A stretch of 64,000 nt of DNA from Alphaproteobacteria bacterium 65-37 (GTDB taxonomy: Bacteria > Pseudomonadota > Alphaproteobacteria > Reyranellales > Reyranellaceae). The translations under genes were made by a program, and so were the position numbers. Below are positions 9,822 through 19,394 of the stretch, piece after piece. Where the stretch lies: positions 1 to 64,000 of the forward strand of contig MKRV01000265.1 of the NCBI GenBank assembly GCA_001897995.1. Reading direction: 5' to 3'. The notes under the pieces were generated by a model. It saw only the letters and a program-made list of their open reading frames with translations. It made no database searches and had not been told where the DNA came from. Numbering within the stretch: position 1 is the stretch's first letter; every line of letters starts with the position of its first letter.

Positions 9822-10406
9822 TCAGTCGGGGGCGCGGGAGGTGTCTCGCACGGCCCGGGCAACGCCGCGGCCGTCCTGAACGATCTGGACGCGGTCGCCC
9901 AGTTGGACATCCCCGTCATCGCGCTGGGCAATGGTCACGCTCTGGCCGTCATCACGCTGCACGACGACTTCGATGCCACGGCCAGTGCCGTGCTGGCCTT
10001 CGATAATGGTGCCGGCGATCGCCCCGCCGACCGCGCCCAGGAGCAGGCCAACCAGGCTGCCCCCCACCGTCTGGCTGATGGCGCCGCCGATCACAGCCCC
10101 CGTCGCGGCGCCCAGGAAGCCGCCGGTCATGGCCCCCTGTCCATTGCTCTGATAGCCGCCACCGCCGCCCTGCATGGCGATCTCGCGAACGGACACGACA
10201 CGGCCCGATCCGCCGACCGGGTTGCCATAGGAGGTGGTACTGGCCTGTTGCGACGCCGGCGGCGGCACGCTCGACGGTACAGTGACGGACTGCCCCGCCG
10301 CCGACGTGTTGACAATGCCAGGTTGGACGGCGTTGGACGCGCAAGCCCCGACGCCTGCCGCCATGATCAGCGGCAGCACCAGCGAACGCACCTTCATCAC
10401 TGTCAT
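9822..10406 (-). CDS. glycine-zipper 2TM domain lipoprotein (second of two tandem paralogs)
   Basis: A 194-residue paralog of the adjacent lipoprotein gene, in the same orientation. It has a signal peptide ending in GVGAC, a shared AVQPGIVNTSA stretch directly after the lipidated Cys, a Ser/Pro/Gln-rich linker, then a glycine-zipper segment and the VVQRDDGQSVTIAQ/VQLGDRVQIVQD C-terminal repeats. I set the start at 10406 because GGAGG at 10413-10417 (minus strand) is six bases away; the ATG at 10397 would be too far. The two genes probably arose by tandem duplication. An envelope role is inferred from the fold only. Confidence 0.8.
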   Translation of the reverse strand: MTVMKVRSLVLPLIMAAGVGACASNAVQPGIVNTSAAGQSVTVPSSVPPPASQQASTTSYGNPVGGSGRVVSVREIAMQGGGGGYQSNGQGAMTGGFLGAATGAVIGGAISQTVGGSLVGLLLGAVGGAIAGTIIEGQHGTGRGIEVVVQRDDGQSVTIAQRDDGDVQLGDRVQIVQDGRGVARAVRDTSRAPD

Positions 10407-10497
10407 CGACGGCCTCCGGGGACCGCACAGGATCGTCACTATTTTCGACTAATTTGCGGCGTCAGGCCAGCGTCCAGAAAGCAGCCCAGAAAGCAGC

Positions 10498-10704
10498 TTA
10501 GTCGCGCTCCTCGATCCAGGCCGCCTGGATGGCCTCCAGGATCTTTTCGTTGGAGCGGTTGGGCTCGTCCTCGAAATCAGGCAACTCCATCACCCAGCGA
10601 TGAAGGTCGGTGAACCGTAAATTTACGTTGTCCACATCAGGGTGCCGTTCCTCGAGCTCGATCGCAATATCGTGGACGTCGGTCCAGCGCAGCTTCTTGG
10701 CCAT
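10498..10704 (-). CDS. iscX: Fe-S cluster assembly protein IscX
   Basis: A 68-residue acidic protein matching IscX (YfhJ) along its length: KLRWTDVHDIAIELEE, the NLRFTDLHRWV motif, and the C-terminal NEKILEAIQAAWIEE. IscX binds IscS and iron, and modulates the rate of cluster assembly. It is the last gene of the leftward ISC operon, 11 bases after the ferredoxin gene. Its presence marks the bacterial ISC type rather than SUF. Identification is firm because length, motifs and position all agree. Confidence 0.93.
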   Translation of the reverse strand: MAKKLRWTDVHDIAIELEERHPDVDNVNLRFTDLHRWVMELPDFEDEPNRSNEKILEAIQAAWIEERD

Positions 10705-10715
10705 CGCCGGCCCCC

Positions 10716-11051
10716 TTACTTGTCGACCATCATGTTGCGGGTCGCCGCCGGCAGACGCACTTCCAGCCCGTCCAGTGCCTCGGTCATACGGATCTGGCAG
10801 CCCAGCCGGGACGTGTGCGTGAGGCCGAAGGCGAGGTCGAGCATATCTTCCTCGTCGTCGCTCGCCGGCGCCAGCTTGTCGAACCAGCCCTTCTCCACCA
10901 CGACGTGGCAGGTCGAGCAGGCCAGCGAGCCCTCGCAGGCCCCTTCGATATCGATGTGATTGCGATGGGCGATCTCGAGCACGCTGAGACCGAGCGGCGC
11001 TTCCACTTCCTTGCGCGACCCGTCTTTCAAAATGAACGTCATCTTCGGCAT
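10716..11051 (-). CDS. fdx: ISC-type [2Fe-2S] ferredoxin
   Basis: A 111-residue adrenodoxin-like ferredoxin that donates electrons during Fe-S cluster assembly. Cluster ligands are in [10 protein letters not shown] (Cys-x5-Cys-x2-Cys) with the fourth Cys in RLGCQIR. The start MPKMTFIL is set at 11051, after which the beta-grasp domain begins directly. It lies between hscA and iscX in the operon, its usual place. The type-2 ferredoxin-NADP reductase at 4093-5115 is a plausible, unproven electron donor. Confidence 0.95.
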   Translation of the reverse strand: MPKMTFILKDGSRKEVEAPLGLSVLEIAHRNHIDIEGACEGSLACSTCHVVVEKGWFDKLAPASDDEEDMLDLAFGLTHTSRLGCQIRMTEALDGLEVRLPAATRNMMVDK

Positions 11052-11070
11052 CTCAGTCTCTCTTGCTCCC

Positions 11071-12966
11071 CTACTCGCCGACCCGATTTTCCAGTTCGCC
11101 GACCGACAGGCCCGACAGCGCTTCGCGAATGCCGCGATCCATGCGGCGCTCGGCAAAGGGCTTCGACAAGGTCTCGAGCGCCTCGGCAGCGGCATTGATC
11201 TCGTCGCGGCTCTCGCCCTCGATGGCAGCCTCCAGCGAGGCCCGCACGGCATCGATCGCCGCCCGCTCTTCGGTCGACAGCAGCGTCCCGTCCTTGGTCA
11301 GGGCCGCGTCCAGTGCCAGCAGGCTGCGCCTCGCCTCGACGCGCGCCTCGGTCAGCAGGCGCAGGGCCATGTCGGCCTCGGCATTGTCCATGCTGTCATA
11401 GAGCATGTCCGCCATGTCCTCGTGGCTGAGACCATAGGACGGCTTCACCTCGACGCGTTGTGCGACACCGGTCGTGCGCTCCTCGGCCGAAACGGTCAGC
11501 AGGCCGTCGGCATCGACCGCGAAGGTCACGCGAATGCGGGCGGCACCCGCCGTCATCGGCGGAATGCCAAGAAGCTCGAACCGGGCGAGGCTGCGGCAGT
11601 CGGCGACCATTTCACGCTCGCCCTGTACGACATGGATCGCCATGGCGCTCTGGCCGTCCTGATAGGTCGTGAAATCCTGCGCCAGCTGCACCGGGATCGG
11701 CGTGTTGCGCGGCACGATCTTTTCGACGATGCCGCCCATCGTCTCCAGCCCCAGGGACAATGGCGTCACGTCGAGCAGGAGCGTGTCGCCGCCGCCGGTC
11801 AGCGCTTCGGCCTGCAGCGCGGCGCCCAGCGCCACGACCTCGTCGGGGTCGATATCGGTCAGAGGCGGCTTGCCGACCATCTCGGCCACTTTGGTGCGGA
11901 CCAATGGCACGCGCGTCGAACCACCGACCAGCACCACGCCGTGGATCTCCGTCGCGGTCATGCCGGCATCGGCCAAGACGTGGCCGGCGATATCGATCGT
12001 CCGCCCGATGGCGCTGGTGATCATTGCATCGAATTCGGCCCTGGTCAGGGCGTGGAAGGACGGCTTGCCGGCAATCTCCAGCCGACCCGAGGTCTGCTCA
12101 CGATCCGAGAGCTGTTCCTTCATGTGGCGGGCCAGCGCGAGGGCCGCCTTGACGGCCGTCTCGTCGATCCGATCGTCGAGGCCGTCGCCTTTGCGCTCGG
12201 CCAGCAGGCGTTCGGCAATGGCCCGATCGAAATCGTCGCCGCCCAGCGCCGTATCGCCGCCGGTCGCCAGCACCTGAAACACCCCCTTCTCCAGCCGCAG
12301 CAACGAGAAGTCGAAGGTGCCGCCGCCCAGGTCGTAGACGGCATAGAGCCCTTCGGCGCCCTTATCGAGGCCGTAGGCCAAGGCCGCCGCCGTCGGCTCG
12401 TTCACCAAGCGCAATACTTCGAGGCCAGCCACGCGGGCGGCATCGCGCGTCGCCGTCCGTGCCGCGTCGTCGAAATAGGCCGGCACGGTAATGACCGCCC
12501 GCTCGACCGGCTTCTCCAGCGCCTCCTCGGCGCGCTCGCGCAGCGCCTTCAGGATCTCGGCGGAAATCTCGACCGGTGACCGCGCCTTGCCGCCGATGCG
12601 CAGCTTCACCATGTCGGTCTGGCCGCTGCCCGGTTCAATCTCGTAGGGCAGGACGCCAGCCACGGCATGGACGTCGTCGGCACCGCGGCCCATCAGCCGC
12701 TTGATCGACGCCACGACGTTCTTCGGCTCGCAGGCGCCGAGCAGGCGCGCCTCCTCACCGACCAGAATGCCGCCCACCGCCGGATAGGCAACGACCGACG
12801 GCACCAGAGCCTTGCCCGACTCGTCATGCAAAGCGGCCGGCTTACCCTCGCGGGCGATGGCCACCACTGAATTGGTCGTGCCGAGATCGATGCCGACCGC
12901 CAGCGAGCCCTCACCGGCATGCGGCAACGGCGTTTCACCCGGTTCGTGGATCTCCAGCAACGTCAT
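11071..12966 (-). CDS. hscA: Fe-S cluster assembly chaperone HscA (Hsp70 family)
   Basis: A 631-residue specialised Hsp70 that binds IscU and uses ATP to drive cluster release. The ATPase domain has the phosphate motif [12 protein letters not shown] near residue 25, the connecting [14 protein letters not shown], and [14 protein letters not shown]. The substrate-binding domain begins after [17 protein letters not shown]. The start overlaps the hscB stop by four bases, so the co-chaperone pair is translationally coupled. The length and the short C-terminal lid fit HscA rather than DnaK, and the operon position confirms it. Confidence 0.95.
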   Translation of the reverse strand: MTLLEIHEPGETPLPHAGEGSLAVGIDLGTTNSVVAIAREGKPAALHDESGKALVPSVVAYPAVGGILVGEEARLLGACEPKNVVASIKRLMGRGADDVHAVAGVLPYEIEPGSGQTDMVKLRIGGKARSPVEISAEILKALRERAEEALEKPVERAVITVPAYFDDAARTATRDAARVAGLEVLRLVNEPTAAALAYGLDKGAEGLYAVYDLGGGTFDFSLLRLEKGVFQVLATGGDTALGGDDFDRAIAERLLAERKGDGLDDRIDETAVKAALALARHMKEQLSDREQTSGRLEIAGKPSFHALTRAEFDAMITSAIGRTIDIAGHVLADAGMTATEIHGVVLVGGSTRVPLVRTKVAEMVGKPPLTDIDPDEVVALGAALQAEALTGGGDTLLLDVTPLSLGLETMGGIVEKIVPRNTPIPVQLAQDFTTYQDGQSAMAIHVVQGEREMVADCRSLARFELLGIPPMTAGAARIRVTFAVDADGLLTVSAEERTTGVAQRVEVKPSYGLSHEDMADMLYDSMDNAEADMALRLLTEARVEARRSLLALDAALTKDGTLLSTEERAAIDAVRASLEAAIEGESRDEINAAAEALETLSKPFAERRMDRGIREALSGLSVGELENRVGE

Positions 12967-13475
12967 GCTTTGGACCGTTCAATGTTCATGCGTCGCGCAC
13001 GTGCCTCCTCGGCGAACTTGTCGAGGTAGCGGAGGCGAAGGAGCGCTGTTCTGATGGCGGGCTTGTCGTTTGCCAAGAACAAACCGTCGAGCCCGGCCAT
13101 TGCCTTCCGCGCCTCGTCGCGGGCCTTGGTCGCCAGCGCCTCGACTGCATCGACGCTCGCCGCCTCGTGCAGTTCCTCGCGCGCTTCCATCGCTTCCATC
13201 AGCAGCTCCGGATCGTCGATCGTCTTGCCGTCACCCGGGAGCTCTACACCCTTGATTCCGGCGAAATAGACGGCCCGGCTCAGCGGATCCTTCAACGTGC
13301 GGTAAGCGTCGTTGAGGGCCGCGGCCTCGACCGAGGCGCGGGCGCGCTCCTCGGGGGGCTTGGCCACGAAGCGGTCTGGATGCCACTGCCGCTGGAGGGC
13401 GAAGTAGGCCCGATCTAGTGCGGCCGTCTCGATGTCCAGCGCCGCCGGCAATCCCAGCCGCGCGAAATGATCCAT
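12963..13475 (-). CDS. hscB: Fe-S cluster assembly co-chaperone HscB (J-domain protein)
   Basis: A 170-residue co-chaperone that delivers IscU to HscA and stimulates its ATPase. The J-domain carries the essential HPD motif in QWHPDRFV near residue 33. The C-terminal three-helix bundle follows ([13 protein letters not shown]), which binds IscU. This length and domain order are characteristic of HscB and not of DnaJ. It overlaps hscA by four bases and follows iscA by nine. Confidence 0.95.
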   Translation of the reverse strand: MDHFARLGLPAALDIETAALDRAYFALQRQWHPDRFVAKPPEERARASVEAAALNDAYRTLKDPLSRAVYFAGIKGVELPGDGKTIDDPELLMEAMEAREELHEAASVDAVEALATKARDEARKAMAGLDGLFLANDKPAIRTALLRLRYLDKFAEEARARRMNIERSKA

Positions 13476-13484
13476 GATCCGACT

Positions 13485-13883
13485 TCAGACGTGAAAGGAC
13501 TCGCCACAGCCGCAGCGTCCCTTCTCGTTCGGGTTCTTGAACACGAAGCCCGACTTCAGCTTCTCTTCCTCGTAGTCCATCTCGGTGCCGATCAGGAACA
13601 GCGAGGCCTTGGGGTCGATCAGCAGCTTGATGCCGCCCGCCTCGACCACTTCATCCATCAGCTCCTGCTTGTCGGCGAACTCGAGCGTATAGCTCAGCCC
13701 CGAGCAGCCCTTGGTGCGCACGCCGATACGGATGCCGGCCGTCGGCTTGCCGCGGCCGTCGATCAGCGCCTTGACGCGCTCGGCCGCCAGCGGCGTCACC
13801 GTCATCACCTGCGGGCGCGGACGACGCGGCCTCGGGGCGGCGGGAGGTGCGGCAGGCTTTGCCGTATCCGTGGTCGTGCTCAT
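13485..13883 (-). CDS. iscA: A-type Fe-S carrier IscA
   Basis: A 132-residue A-type scaffold/carrier for Fe-S clusters. The three cluster cysteines are conserved: one in RTKGCSGLSYT and two in the C-terminal GRCGCGESF. The core (from VMTVTPLAAERV) is of normal length. It is preceded by about 25 Ala/Pro/Arg-rich residues (PPAAPRPRRPRP) not found in enteric IscA. An in-frame ATG at the VMTV position could give the short form, so the extension may not always be made. It lies between iscU and hscB in the ISC operon. Confidence 0.93.
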   Translation of the reverse strand: MSTTTDTAKPAAPPAAPRPRRPRPQVMTVTPLAAERVKALIDGRGKPTAGIRIGVRTKGCSGLSYTLEFADKQELMDEVVEAGGIKLLIDPKASLFLIGTEMDYEEEKLKSGFVFKNPNEKGRCGCGESFHV

Positions 13884-13902
13884 GACTGCAATGCTCCGAC
13901 TG

Positions 13903-14310
13903 CTACTCGGCCGCTTCTTTCGGCTCTTCCTTCTTGGCCTTGGCGCGATAGTCGGCGATCGCCGCCTTGATCGCGTCCTCGGCCAGCACCGAGCAGTGGA
14001 TCTTCACCGGCGGCAGCGCCAGATGGCGCGCGATGTCGGTGTTCTTGATCGTCTCGGCTTCGTCGACCGTCTTGCCCTTCACCCATTCGGTGACGAGCGA
14101 GCTCGAGGCGATGGCCGAGCCGCAGCCGAAGGTCTTGAACTTCGCGTCCTCGATCAGCCCGTCGGGGCCGACCTTGATCTGCAGCTTCATCACGTCGCCG
14201 CAGGCCGGCGCGCCGACCAGGCCGGTGCCGACATCCTCGGCGTTCTTGTCGAGCGACCCGATGTTGCGCGGGTTCTCGTAGTGATCGATCAGCTTTTCGC
14301 TGTAAGCCAT
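13903..14310 (-). CDS. iscU: Fe-S cluster scaffold IscU
   Basis: A 135-residue scaffold on which [2Fe-2S] clusters are built. All three ligand cysteines are present: GAPACGDVM, KTFGCGSAIASSS and VKIHCSVLAEDA. The LPPVK motif bound by HscA is seen in LALPPVKIHC. The C-terminus adds a short charged tail (KAKKEEPKEAAE). It is the third enzyme-level gene of the operon after iscS. No NifU-type C-terminal extension is present. Confidence 0.96.
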   Translation of the reverse strand: MAYSEKLIDHYENPRNIGSLDKNAEDVGTGLVGAPACGDVMKLQIKVGPDGLIEDAKFKTFGCGSAIASSSLVTEWVKGKTVDEAETIKNTDIARHLALPPVKIHCSVLAEDAIKAAIADYRAKAKKEEPKEAAE

Positions 14311-14366
14311 GACATTCTCCTCAAATCTCGGCGCAGTGCCCCAAAGGCCGCGCGTCGGTGGTCAGA

Positions 14367-15605
14367 TTAGTGAGCCGCCCATTCAATGGACTTCAGATCG
14401 ATCCCCTCCTGGGCCATCTCCCAGAGCGGGCTCATTGCCCGCAGCTTGGTGACATGGCGCACCAGCTCGTCGACCGCCGTGTCGACCTCGTGCTCGGTCG
14501 TGAAGCGGCCAAGGCCGATACGAAGCGAAGTGTGTGCCATCTCCTCTTCGACGCCGAGCGCCCGCAGCACGTAGCTGGGTTCGAGTGATGCCGACGTGCA
14601 GGCCGAGCCGGACGACACCGACAGGTTCTTGATGCCCATCATCAGCGACTCGCCTTCGACATAGGCGAAGCTGATGTTGAGGTTGCCGGGGATGCGCTGC
14701 TCCAGGTCGCCGTTGACGACGATATCGGTCAGCTTGGCCCGCAGCCCCTTCAACATGCGCTCCTGGAGCTTGGCCAGGCGCTTGGCCTCGGCGCCCATCT
14801 CCTTCGTCGCGATCTCGCAGGCCTCGCCCAACCCGACGCAAAGCGGCGTCGGCAGCGTGCCCGAACGGAAACCGCGCTCCTGGCCACCGCCATAGATCAT
14901 CGCCACCAGCCGCACGCGCGGCTTGCGGCGGACATAGAGCGCACCGATGCCCTTGGGGCCGTAGATCTTGTGACCCGAGATGCTCATGAGGTCGATGTTC
15001 ATCGCCTCGACATCGAGCGGGATCTTGCCGGCCGCCTGGGCGGCGTCGGTATGGAAGAAGACCTTGTGCTCGCGGCAGATCTTGCCGATCTCGGCCAGCG
15101 GCTGGATGACGCCGATCTCGTTGTTCACTGCCATCACGGAGACCAGCACCGTCTTGTCGGTGATCGCCGCGCGCAGCACGTCGAGATCGAGCAGGCCATT
15201 CTGCTGGACCGGCAGGTAGGTCACCTCGAAGCCCTGCTGCTCAAGATGGCGGCAGGTGTCGAGCACACACTTGTGCTCCGTCACCGTGGTGATGATGTGG
15301 TTCTTCCGGTCCTTGTAGAACTCGGCCACGCCGCGGATGGCGAGGTTATTCGATTCGGTGGCGCCGGAGGTGTAGATGACCTCCTTCTCGTCCGCCCCGA
15401 TCAGCTTGGCGATCTGGCCGCGCGCCTTCTCTACCGCCTCCTCAGCTTCCCAGCCGTAGGCATGGCTGCGCGAGCCGGGGTTGCCGAACTTGTGGGTAAA
15501 GTACGGCATCATCACTTCGAGGACGCGCGGATCCATCGGCGTGGTGGCCTGATAATCCAGGTAGATCGGCTGGTCATTGCGCCGGATTTGGGTAATGGCT
15601 GTCAT
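14367..15605 (-). CDS. iscS: cysteine desulfurase IscS
   Basis: A 412-residue PLP enzyme that takes sulfur from cysteine and passes it to IscU, and also to tRNA thiolation enzymes. The PLP lysine is in [10 protein letters not shown], the mobile active-site loop is [14 protein letters not shown], and the C-terminal [11 protein letters not shown] matches the IscU-binding tail of IscS. It is preceded at 18 bases by a second, divergent cysteine desulfurase gene. The full length and C-terminal tail make this one the true IscS of the pair. Confidence 0.96.
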   Translation of the reverse strand: MTAITQIRRNDQPIYLDYQATTPMDPRVLEVMMPYFTHKFGNPGSRSHAYGWEAEEAVEKARGQIAKLIGADEKEVIYTSGATESNNLAIRGVAEFYKDRKNHIITTVTEHKCVLDTCRHLEQQGFEVTYLPVQQNGLLDLDVLRAAITDKTVLVSVMAVNNEIGVIQPLAEIGKICREHKVFFHTDAAQAAGKIPLDVEAMNIDLMSISGHKIYGPKGIGALYVRRKPRVRLVAMIYGGGQERGFRSGTLPTPLCVGLGEACEIATKEMGAEAKRLAKLQERMLKGLRAKLTDIVVNGDLEQRIPGNLNISFAYVEGESLMMGIKNLSVSSGSACTSASLEPSYVLRALGVEEEMAHTSLRIGLGRFTTEHEVDTAVDELVRHVTKLRAMSPLWEMAQEGIDLKSIEWAAH

Positions 15606-15623
15606 GCTAACCCCTTGAAACTC

Positions 15624-16742
15624 CTACGCTGCTGCAGCCCGAGGGATATCCGACTGTGTTACTCGGATATATAGGTCCCGCCATGCCGCGATCAAGCGAT
15701 CGATATCGGCAGGTACGGTATTCCAGCCCAGGCTGATTCTGATGGCGGTTGTGGCCTCATTGGGGGCCACGCCCATGGCGGCAAGAACCGCCGAACGCTG
15801 CACTTTGCCCGAAGAACAGGCTGCACCGGCGCTGACACAGACACCGGCAAGATCGAGGGCCATGACTTGCGTTTCCGCCGAAACGCCCGGCATGGAAACG
15901 CACGTCGTATTGCCAACGCGCCTTGCGGCCGAGCCGAAGATACGGGCCTTCGGCACAATCTGGACAAGAGCAATTTCAAGTCTGTCACGAAGAGAACCGA
16001 AGTCGGCACTCTGGCTCGCGCCTCGCGCTGCGACGCCAAAGCCGGCGATGCCGGCAACGTTCTCCGTCCCGGCCCGGCGATTGGACTCCTGCCCACCGCC
16101 TCGGCGATCGGTTTCGAAGGGGGCACCGCTTCTCACGATCAGCGCACCGACGCCGGCCGGGCCGCCTAGCTTGTGTGCCGACAGGCTGAGATAGTCGACA
16201 CCTAGCCCATGGATATCGACCGGCACCTTGCCGGCAGCCTGGACAGCGTCGCAATGGACCAGAGCGCCTGCGGCGCGCGCCAGACGGACGACCTCGCCGA
16301 TCGGCTGCAGCACGCCGGTTTCGTTGTTGGCCGACATGACCGACACCAGAGCCGGCTCACGGGTCGTCGTGAGCACCTGCTCGAGGACGGCCAGGTCGAC
16401 CACCCCATTGCCGTCTACCGGGATAATTTCTGCATCAGGAACGGTCCGAGAGACGCTGTCATGCTCGACCGCCGAGATCAGCACGCGGCGGCGCCCTGCA
16501 CCGGACAGCGCAAGGCTGTTGGCCTCCGTCCCGCCCGACGTAAAGACGACCTCTCCCGGCAATGCTCCCACCAGGCCCGCCACCTGACGCCGCGCTGCCT
16601 CGACGAAGCCCCGCGCCTTGCGTCCGGCCGCATGAACCGATGACGGGTTGCCGCCGGCGCGCAACGCCTCGACCATCGACTCGAACGCCTCCGGCCGCAG
16701 CGGGCTCGTGGCGTTGTGGTCGAGGTACGCGGAGACGGACAT
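15624..16742 (-). CDS. second cysteine desulfurase family protein (NifS/IscS-like)
   Basis: A 372-residue class V aminotransferase, shorter than IscS, located between iscR and iscS. The PLP lysine is in LSAHKLGGPAG, and a catalytic cysteine loop is present as SAGAACSSGKVQRS. N-terminal YLDHNATSPLRPEA is typical of the family. It ends without the IscU-binding tail seen in IscS, so it may serve other acceptors or act under different conditions. The tandem arrangement iscR-desulfurase-iscS is known from some alphaproteobacteria. The two enzymes are clearly diverged, not a recent duplication. Confidence 0.9.
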   Translation of the reverse strand: MSVSAYLDHNATSPLRPEAFESMVEALRAGGNPSSVHAAGRKARGFVEAARRQVAGLVGALPGEVVFTSGGTEANSLALSGAGRRRVLISAVEHDSVSRTVPDAEIIPVDGNGVVDLAVLEQVLTTTREPALVSVMSANNETGVLQPIGEVVRLARAAGALVHCDAVQAAGKVPVDIHGLGVDYLSLSAHKLGGPAGVGALIVRSGAPFETDRRGGGQESNRRAGTENVAGIAGFGVAARGASQSADFGSLRDRLEIALVQIVPKARIFGSAARRVGNTTCVSMPGVSAETQVMALDLAGVCVSAGAACSSGKVQRSAVLAAMGVAPNEATTAIRISLGWNTVPADIDRLIAAWRDLYIRVTQSDIPRAAAA

Positions 16743-16757
16743 GATCCGGGCGGCTCC

Positions 16758-17234
16758 CTAGCTGGCCGCGGCCATCGACGATCCTGGGCCGGGAACGCCC
16801 GGCGCCTCGGTAATGCGTGTGGTGAGCTTGCGCTCCAGCACGTCATGCAGGGTGACAGAGCTCAGGAACAGGTGGATCTGGTTGCCCAGTTCCTCCCAGA
16901 GATCGTGGGTGAGGCACTTGCTGCGGTCGGCGCGGCAGCCCGTGGCGCCCATTTCAGTGCAGCGCGTGGCGCTGATCGGTTCATCGACGGCGAGAATGAT
17001 CTCGGAGACCCGGGTCTCCATCGAGAGGCGCGCCAGGCGGTAGCCACCGCCCGGGCCGCGCACGCTCTTCACGAGGCCGGCCCGCCGTAGCCGGGCAAAG
17101 AGCTGTTCAAGGTAGGAGAGCGAGATTTCCTGACGAGCGGCGATATCCGACAAGGAAACCGGCTTTGCCTGAGCATGGCGGGCCAGATCGACCATCGCCA
17201 TGACGGCATAACGACCCTTGGTGCTGAGCTTCAC
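16758..17234 (-). CDS. iscR: Fe-S cluster regulator IscR (Rrf2 family)
   Basis: A 158-residue Rrf2-type transcription regulator; cluster-loaded IscR usually represses the isc operon. The winged-helix part begins MKLSTKGRYAVMAMVDLA, and the recognition region contains QEISLSYLEQLFARLRRAGL. Three cysteines (RCTEMGATGCRADRSKC, then LTHDLW) match the cluster ligands and adjacent His of IscR, with slightly longer spacings than in E. coli. The start is GTG at 17234, supported by GAGGAGG five bases upstream on the minus strand. It is the first gene of the operon. Confidence 0.93.
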   Translation of the reverse strand: MKLSTKGRYAVMAMVDLARHAQAKPVSLSDIAARQEISLSYLEQLFARLRRAGLVKSVRGPGGGYRLARLSMETRVSEIILAVDEPISATRCTEMGATGCRADRSKCLTHDLWEELGNQIHLFLSSVTLHDVLERKLTTRITEAPGVPGPGSSMAAAS

Positions 17235-17366
17235 AGCATCCTCCTCATGGCCGGATCGCCCGGCCTTGCGTTCCCGAACGCCTAAAGGTCTTGAAAACCA
17301 AGGCGTTACTACGATATTCCAGCCCCCCAAGTGCAGGGGCGGGGGAAAAACCAACTGCGTCGCTCG

Positions 17367-17400
17367 GATTTAAATAAACCGAGTGGGTCGGTCAAGTATC
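17367..17400 (-). promoter_or_regulatory. putative iscR promoter with IscR-like site
   Basis: On the minus strand this stretch reads ATACTTGACC, six bases, then CTCGGTTTAT. It resembles a type-1 IscR half-site arrangement and contains a -35-like TTGACC (17390-17395), followed 17 bases later by a poor -10 (TAAATC). It lies about 130 bases before the iscR start. Autorepression by IscR is known in other bacteria; here it is inferred from sequence similarity only. Confidence 0.35.
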
Positions 17401-17470
17401 AAAATCCCCCCATTTTGCTGCCCAAATCGGTTACGACCGGAGGTCAAGAGGGTGAAGAACCGGAGATTCC

Positions 17471-18145
17471 ATGCCTGACGTGATGTTCACTGGCCCCGAG
17501 GGTCGTCTCGAAGGCCGCTATCACCAGAGCAAGGAAGAACGCGCGCCAATCGCGCTGATCTTGCACCCGCACCCGCAATATGGCGGGACGATGAACCACA
17601 AGGTCGTGTTCTCGCTGTTCCACGTTTTCGTGAATCGCGGGTTCTCGGTGCTGCGCTTCAACACGCGCGGCGTCGGCCGCAGCCAGGGGCGCTTCGACAA
17701 CGGCATGGGGGAACTCTCCGATGCGGCGGCTGCGCTGGACTGGCTGCAGGGCATGAACGCCGACGCCAAGTCGTGCTGGATCGCCGGCTACTCGTTCGGC
17801 GCCTGGATCGGCATGCAGCTCCTGATGCGCCGCCCCGAGATCGACTGCTTCGTGTCGGTAGCGCCGCCGGCCAACTCCTACGACTTCGCCTTCCTGGCGC
17901 CCTGCCCGTCGTCCGGCCTGATCGTCGGCGCCGAGCGGGACGAGGTGGTGCCGCTGGCTGATATCCAGAAGCTGGTCGCCCGCTTGTCGCTGCAGAAGGG
18001 CATCACCGTGGAATCGCGTACCATCAAGGGCGCCAACCACTTCTTCCACGACTCGCTCGATAAGCTTGCCGTCGACGTCGACAAGTATGTCGCCAAGAGC
18101 CTGCTCAACCCGCCGGGCCGGGCGACGAGCAACAAGGAACCTTGA
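17471..18145 (+). CDS. alpha/beta hydrolase family protein
   Basis: A 224-residue cytoplasmic serine hydrolase-like protein. The nucleophile elbow is GYSFGA near residue 103, the oxyanion region is HPHPQYGGTMNHKV, and the catalytic His is likely in GANHFFHD near the C-terminus. This small family (related to PF12146/dienelactone hydrolase-like proteins) is common in alphaproteobacteria, and its substrate is unknown. The gene is divergent from iscR and ends at a hairpin shared with anmK. Nothing suggests a direct role in Fe-S assembly. Confidence 0.85.
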   Translation: MPDVMFTGPEGRLEGRYHQSKEERAPIALILHPHPQYGGTMNHKVVFSLFHVFVNRGFSVLRFNTRGVGRSQGRFDNGMGELSDAAAALDWLQGMNADAKSCWIAGYSFGAWIGMQLLMRRPEIDCFVSVAPPANSYDFAFLAPCPSSGLIVGAERDEVVPLADIQKLVARLSLQKGITVESRTIKGANHFFHDSLDKLAVDVDKYVAKSLLNPPGRATSNKEP

Positions 18146-18164
18146 GGCTTGGGCCTCAAGGTTC
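18137..18164. terminator. bidirectional hairpin between convergent genes
   Basis: A perfect 12-bp stem (GAACCTTGAGGC and GCCTCAAGGTTC) with a TTGG loop, overlapping the end of the alpha/beta hydrolase gene and just beyond the anmK stop. No strong T-tract follows, so it may act as a barrier rather than a classical terminator. Confidence 0.6.
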
Positions 18165-18176
18165 GTTCAACCGGCC

Positions 18177-19280
18177 CTACGGCTCATTCAACCGACCACC
18201 CGTCAATGGGCGCGGCGCGCCGGTCGTCGTCGGATAGGTGAGCGGCAGACCGCGCAGCGAGCGGACAGCGAGAAAAGCGAACGCCTGGGCTTCGATGGCA
18301 TCGCCGTCCCAGCCGAGATCGGCGGCCGTTGCGACCTTGCCGCGTGTTTCTTCGGCGATCGCCTTCAGCAGGGTCGGGTTGCGCGCGCCCCCGCCACACA
18401 CGATCCACTGCCGGACCGGCGCCGGGAAATGCCGAGCGGCCAAGGCAATGGCGCGGGCAGTGCCCTGCGTCAGCGTCGCCGCACCATCGGCCACGCCGAG
18501 GCCCTCCGCCCAGGCGTCGCTGAAATCGCCGCGGTCGAGCGACTTCGGCGGCTTGCGCGCGAAGTAGCGATGCTCGCCGAAACGCTCCAGTCGCGGGCGG
18601 TCGACCTTTCCGGAGGCCGCCAAGGTGCCGTCCTGGTCGTAGCGCTGCCCGGCGCGCCGCGCGCACCAGTCGTCGATTGGACCGTTGCCCGGACCGGTGT
18701 CGAACGCCAGCAACGAGGAATCCTCACCGACCCAGGTGACGTTGGCCACTCCTCCGACATTCACCACGGCGAGCGGTCGCGGCAGATCCCGCACCAGCGC
18801 GGCGTGGTAGGCCGGCACCAGGGGAGCCCCCTGCCCGCCCGCGGCCACATCAGCCATGCGCAGGTCGTTGACGACACGTACACCGAGCGCTCGCGCAAGG
18901 GCCGCACCATCGCCGATCTGCCAGGTGAAGCGCCGCTCCGGGCGATGCGTAATGGTCTGCCCGTGGAAGCCCACGAGATCGATAGCGGCCAGCGACACCC
19001 CCTGCTCGCGCGACCAGCGCTGCACGGCATCGGCATGTGCCTCGGTGACCGCCCGCTCGGCCGCCCGTGTCGTCTCTGAAGGCTCTTCGGCCCCAAAGGC
19101 CGCACGGATCGTGCGGCGCACGTCGTCACTATAGGGAACGGTGAATCCCGCCCCATAAGAGGCGATCCGCTCGCCGTCGGTTTCGATCAGGGCAACGTCG
19201 ACGCCATCGACCGAGGTGCCGCTCATCAGGCCGAGAACCCGCAGAGGTCGTTCTTCAGCAAGCTTGGCGAGTGTCGACAT
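18177..19280 (-). CDS. anmK: anhydro-N-acetylmuramic acid kinase
   Basis: A 367-residue kinase that opens and phosphorylates 1,6-anhydro-MurNAc during peptidoglycan recycling. The N-terminal ATP/sugar-kinase motif is GLMSGTSVDGVDVAL; the active site is around GFHGQTITHRP; the second phosphate-binding segment is VVNVGGVANVTW; and DTGPGNGPIDDW and CGGGARNP are also diagnostic. The start (MSTLAKLAEE) is set at 19280. It is divergent from tyrS, an arrangement often seen in alphaproteobacteria. Confidence 0.95.
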   Translation of the reverse strand: MSTLAKLAEERPLRVLGLMSGTSVDGVDVALIETDGERIASYGAGFTVPYSDDVRRTIRAAFGAEEPSETTRAAERAVTEAHADAVQRWSREQGVSLAAIDLVGFHGQTITHRPERRFTWQIGDGAALARALGVRVVNDLRMADVAAGGQGAPLVPAYHAALVRDLPRPLAVVNVGGVANVTWVGEDSSLLAFDTGPGNGPIDDWCARRAGQRYDQDGTLAASGKVDRPRLERFGEHRYFARKPPKSLDRGDFSDAWAEGLGVADGAATLTQGTARAIALAARHFPAPVRQWIVCGGGARNPTLLKAIAEETRGKVATAADLGWDGDAIEAQAFAFLAVRSLRGLPLTYPTTTGAPRPLTGGRLNEP

Positions 19281-19394
19281 AACGAGACCGGTGGGGCGCG
19301 AATCGGTGAAGGGCGAACCGTTGAGGCACTTATCCCCGCATGTTACATCGACGGCCCTTCCTGAACAAACGAGCCAAGGGCAGCAGGCGGCGAC

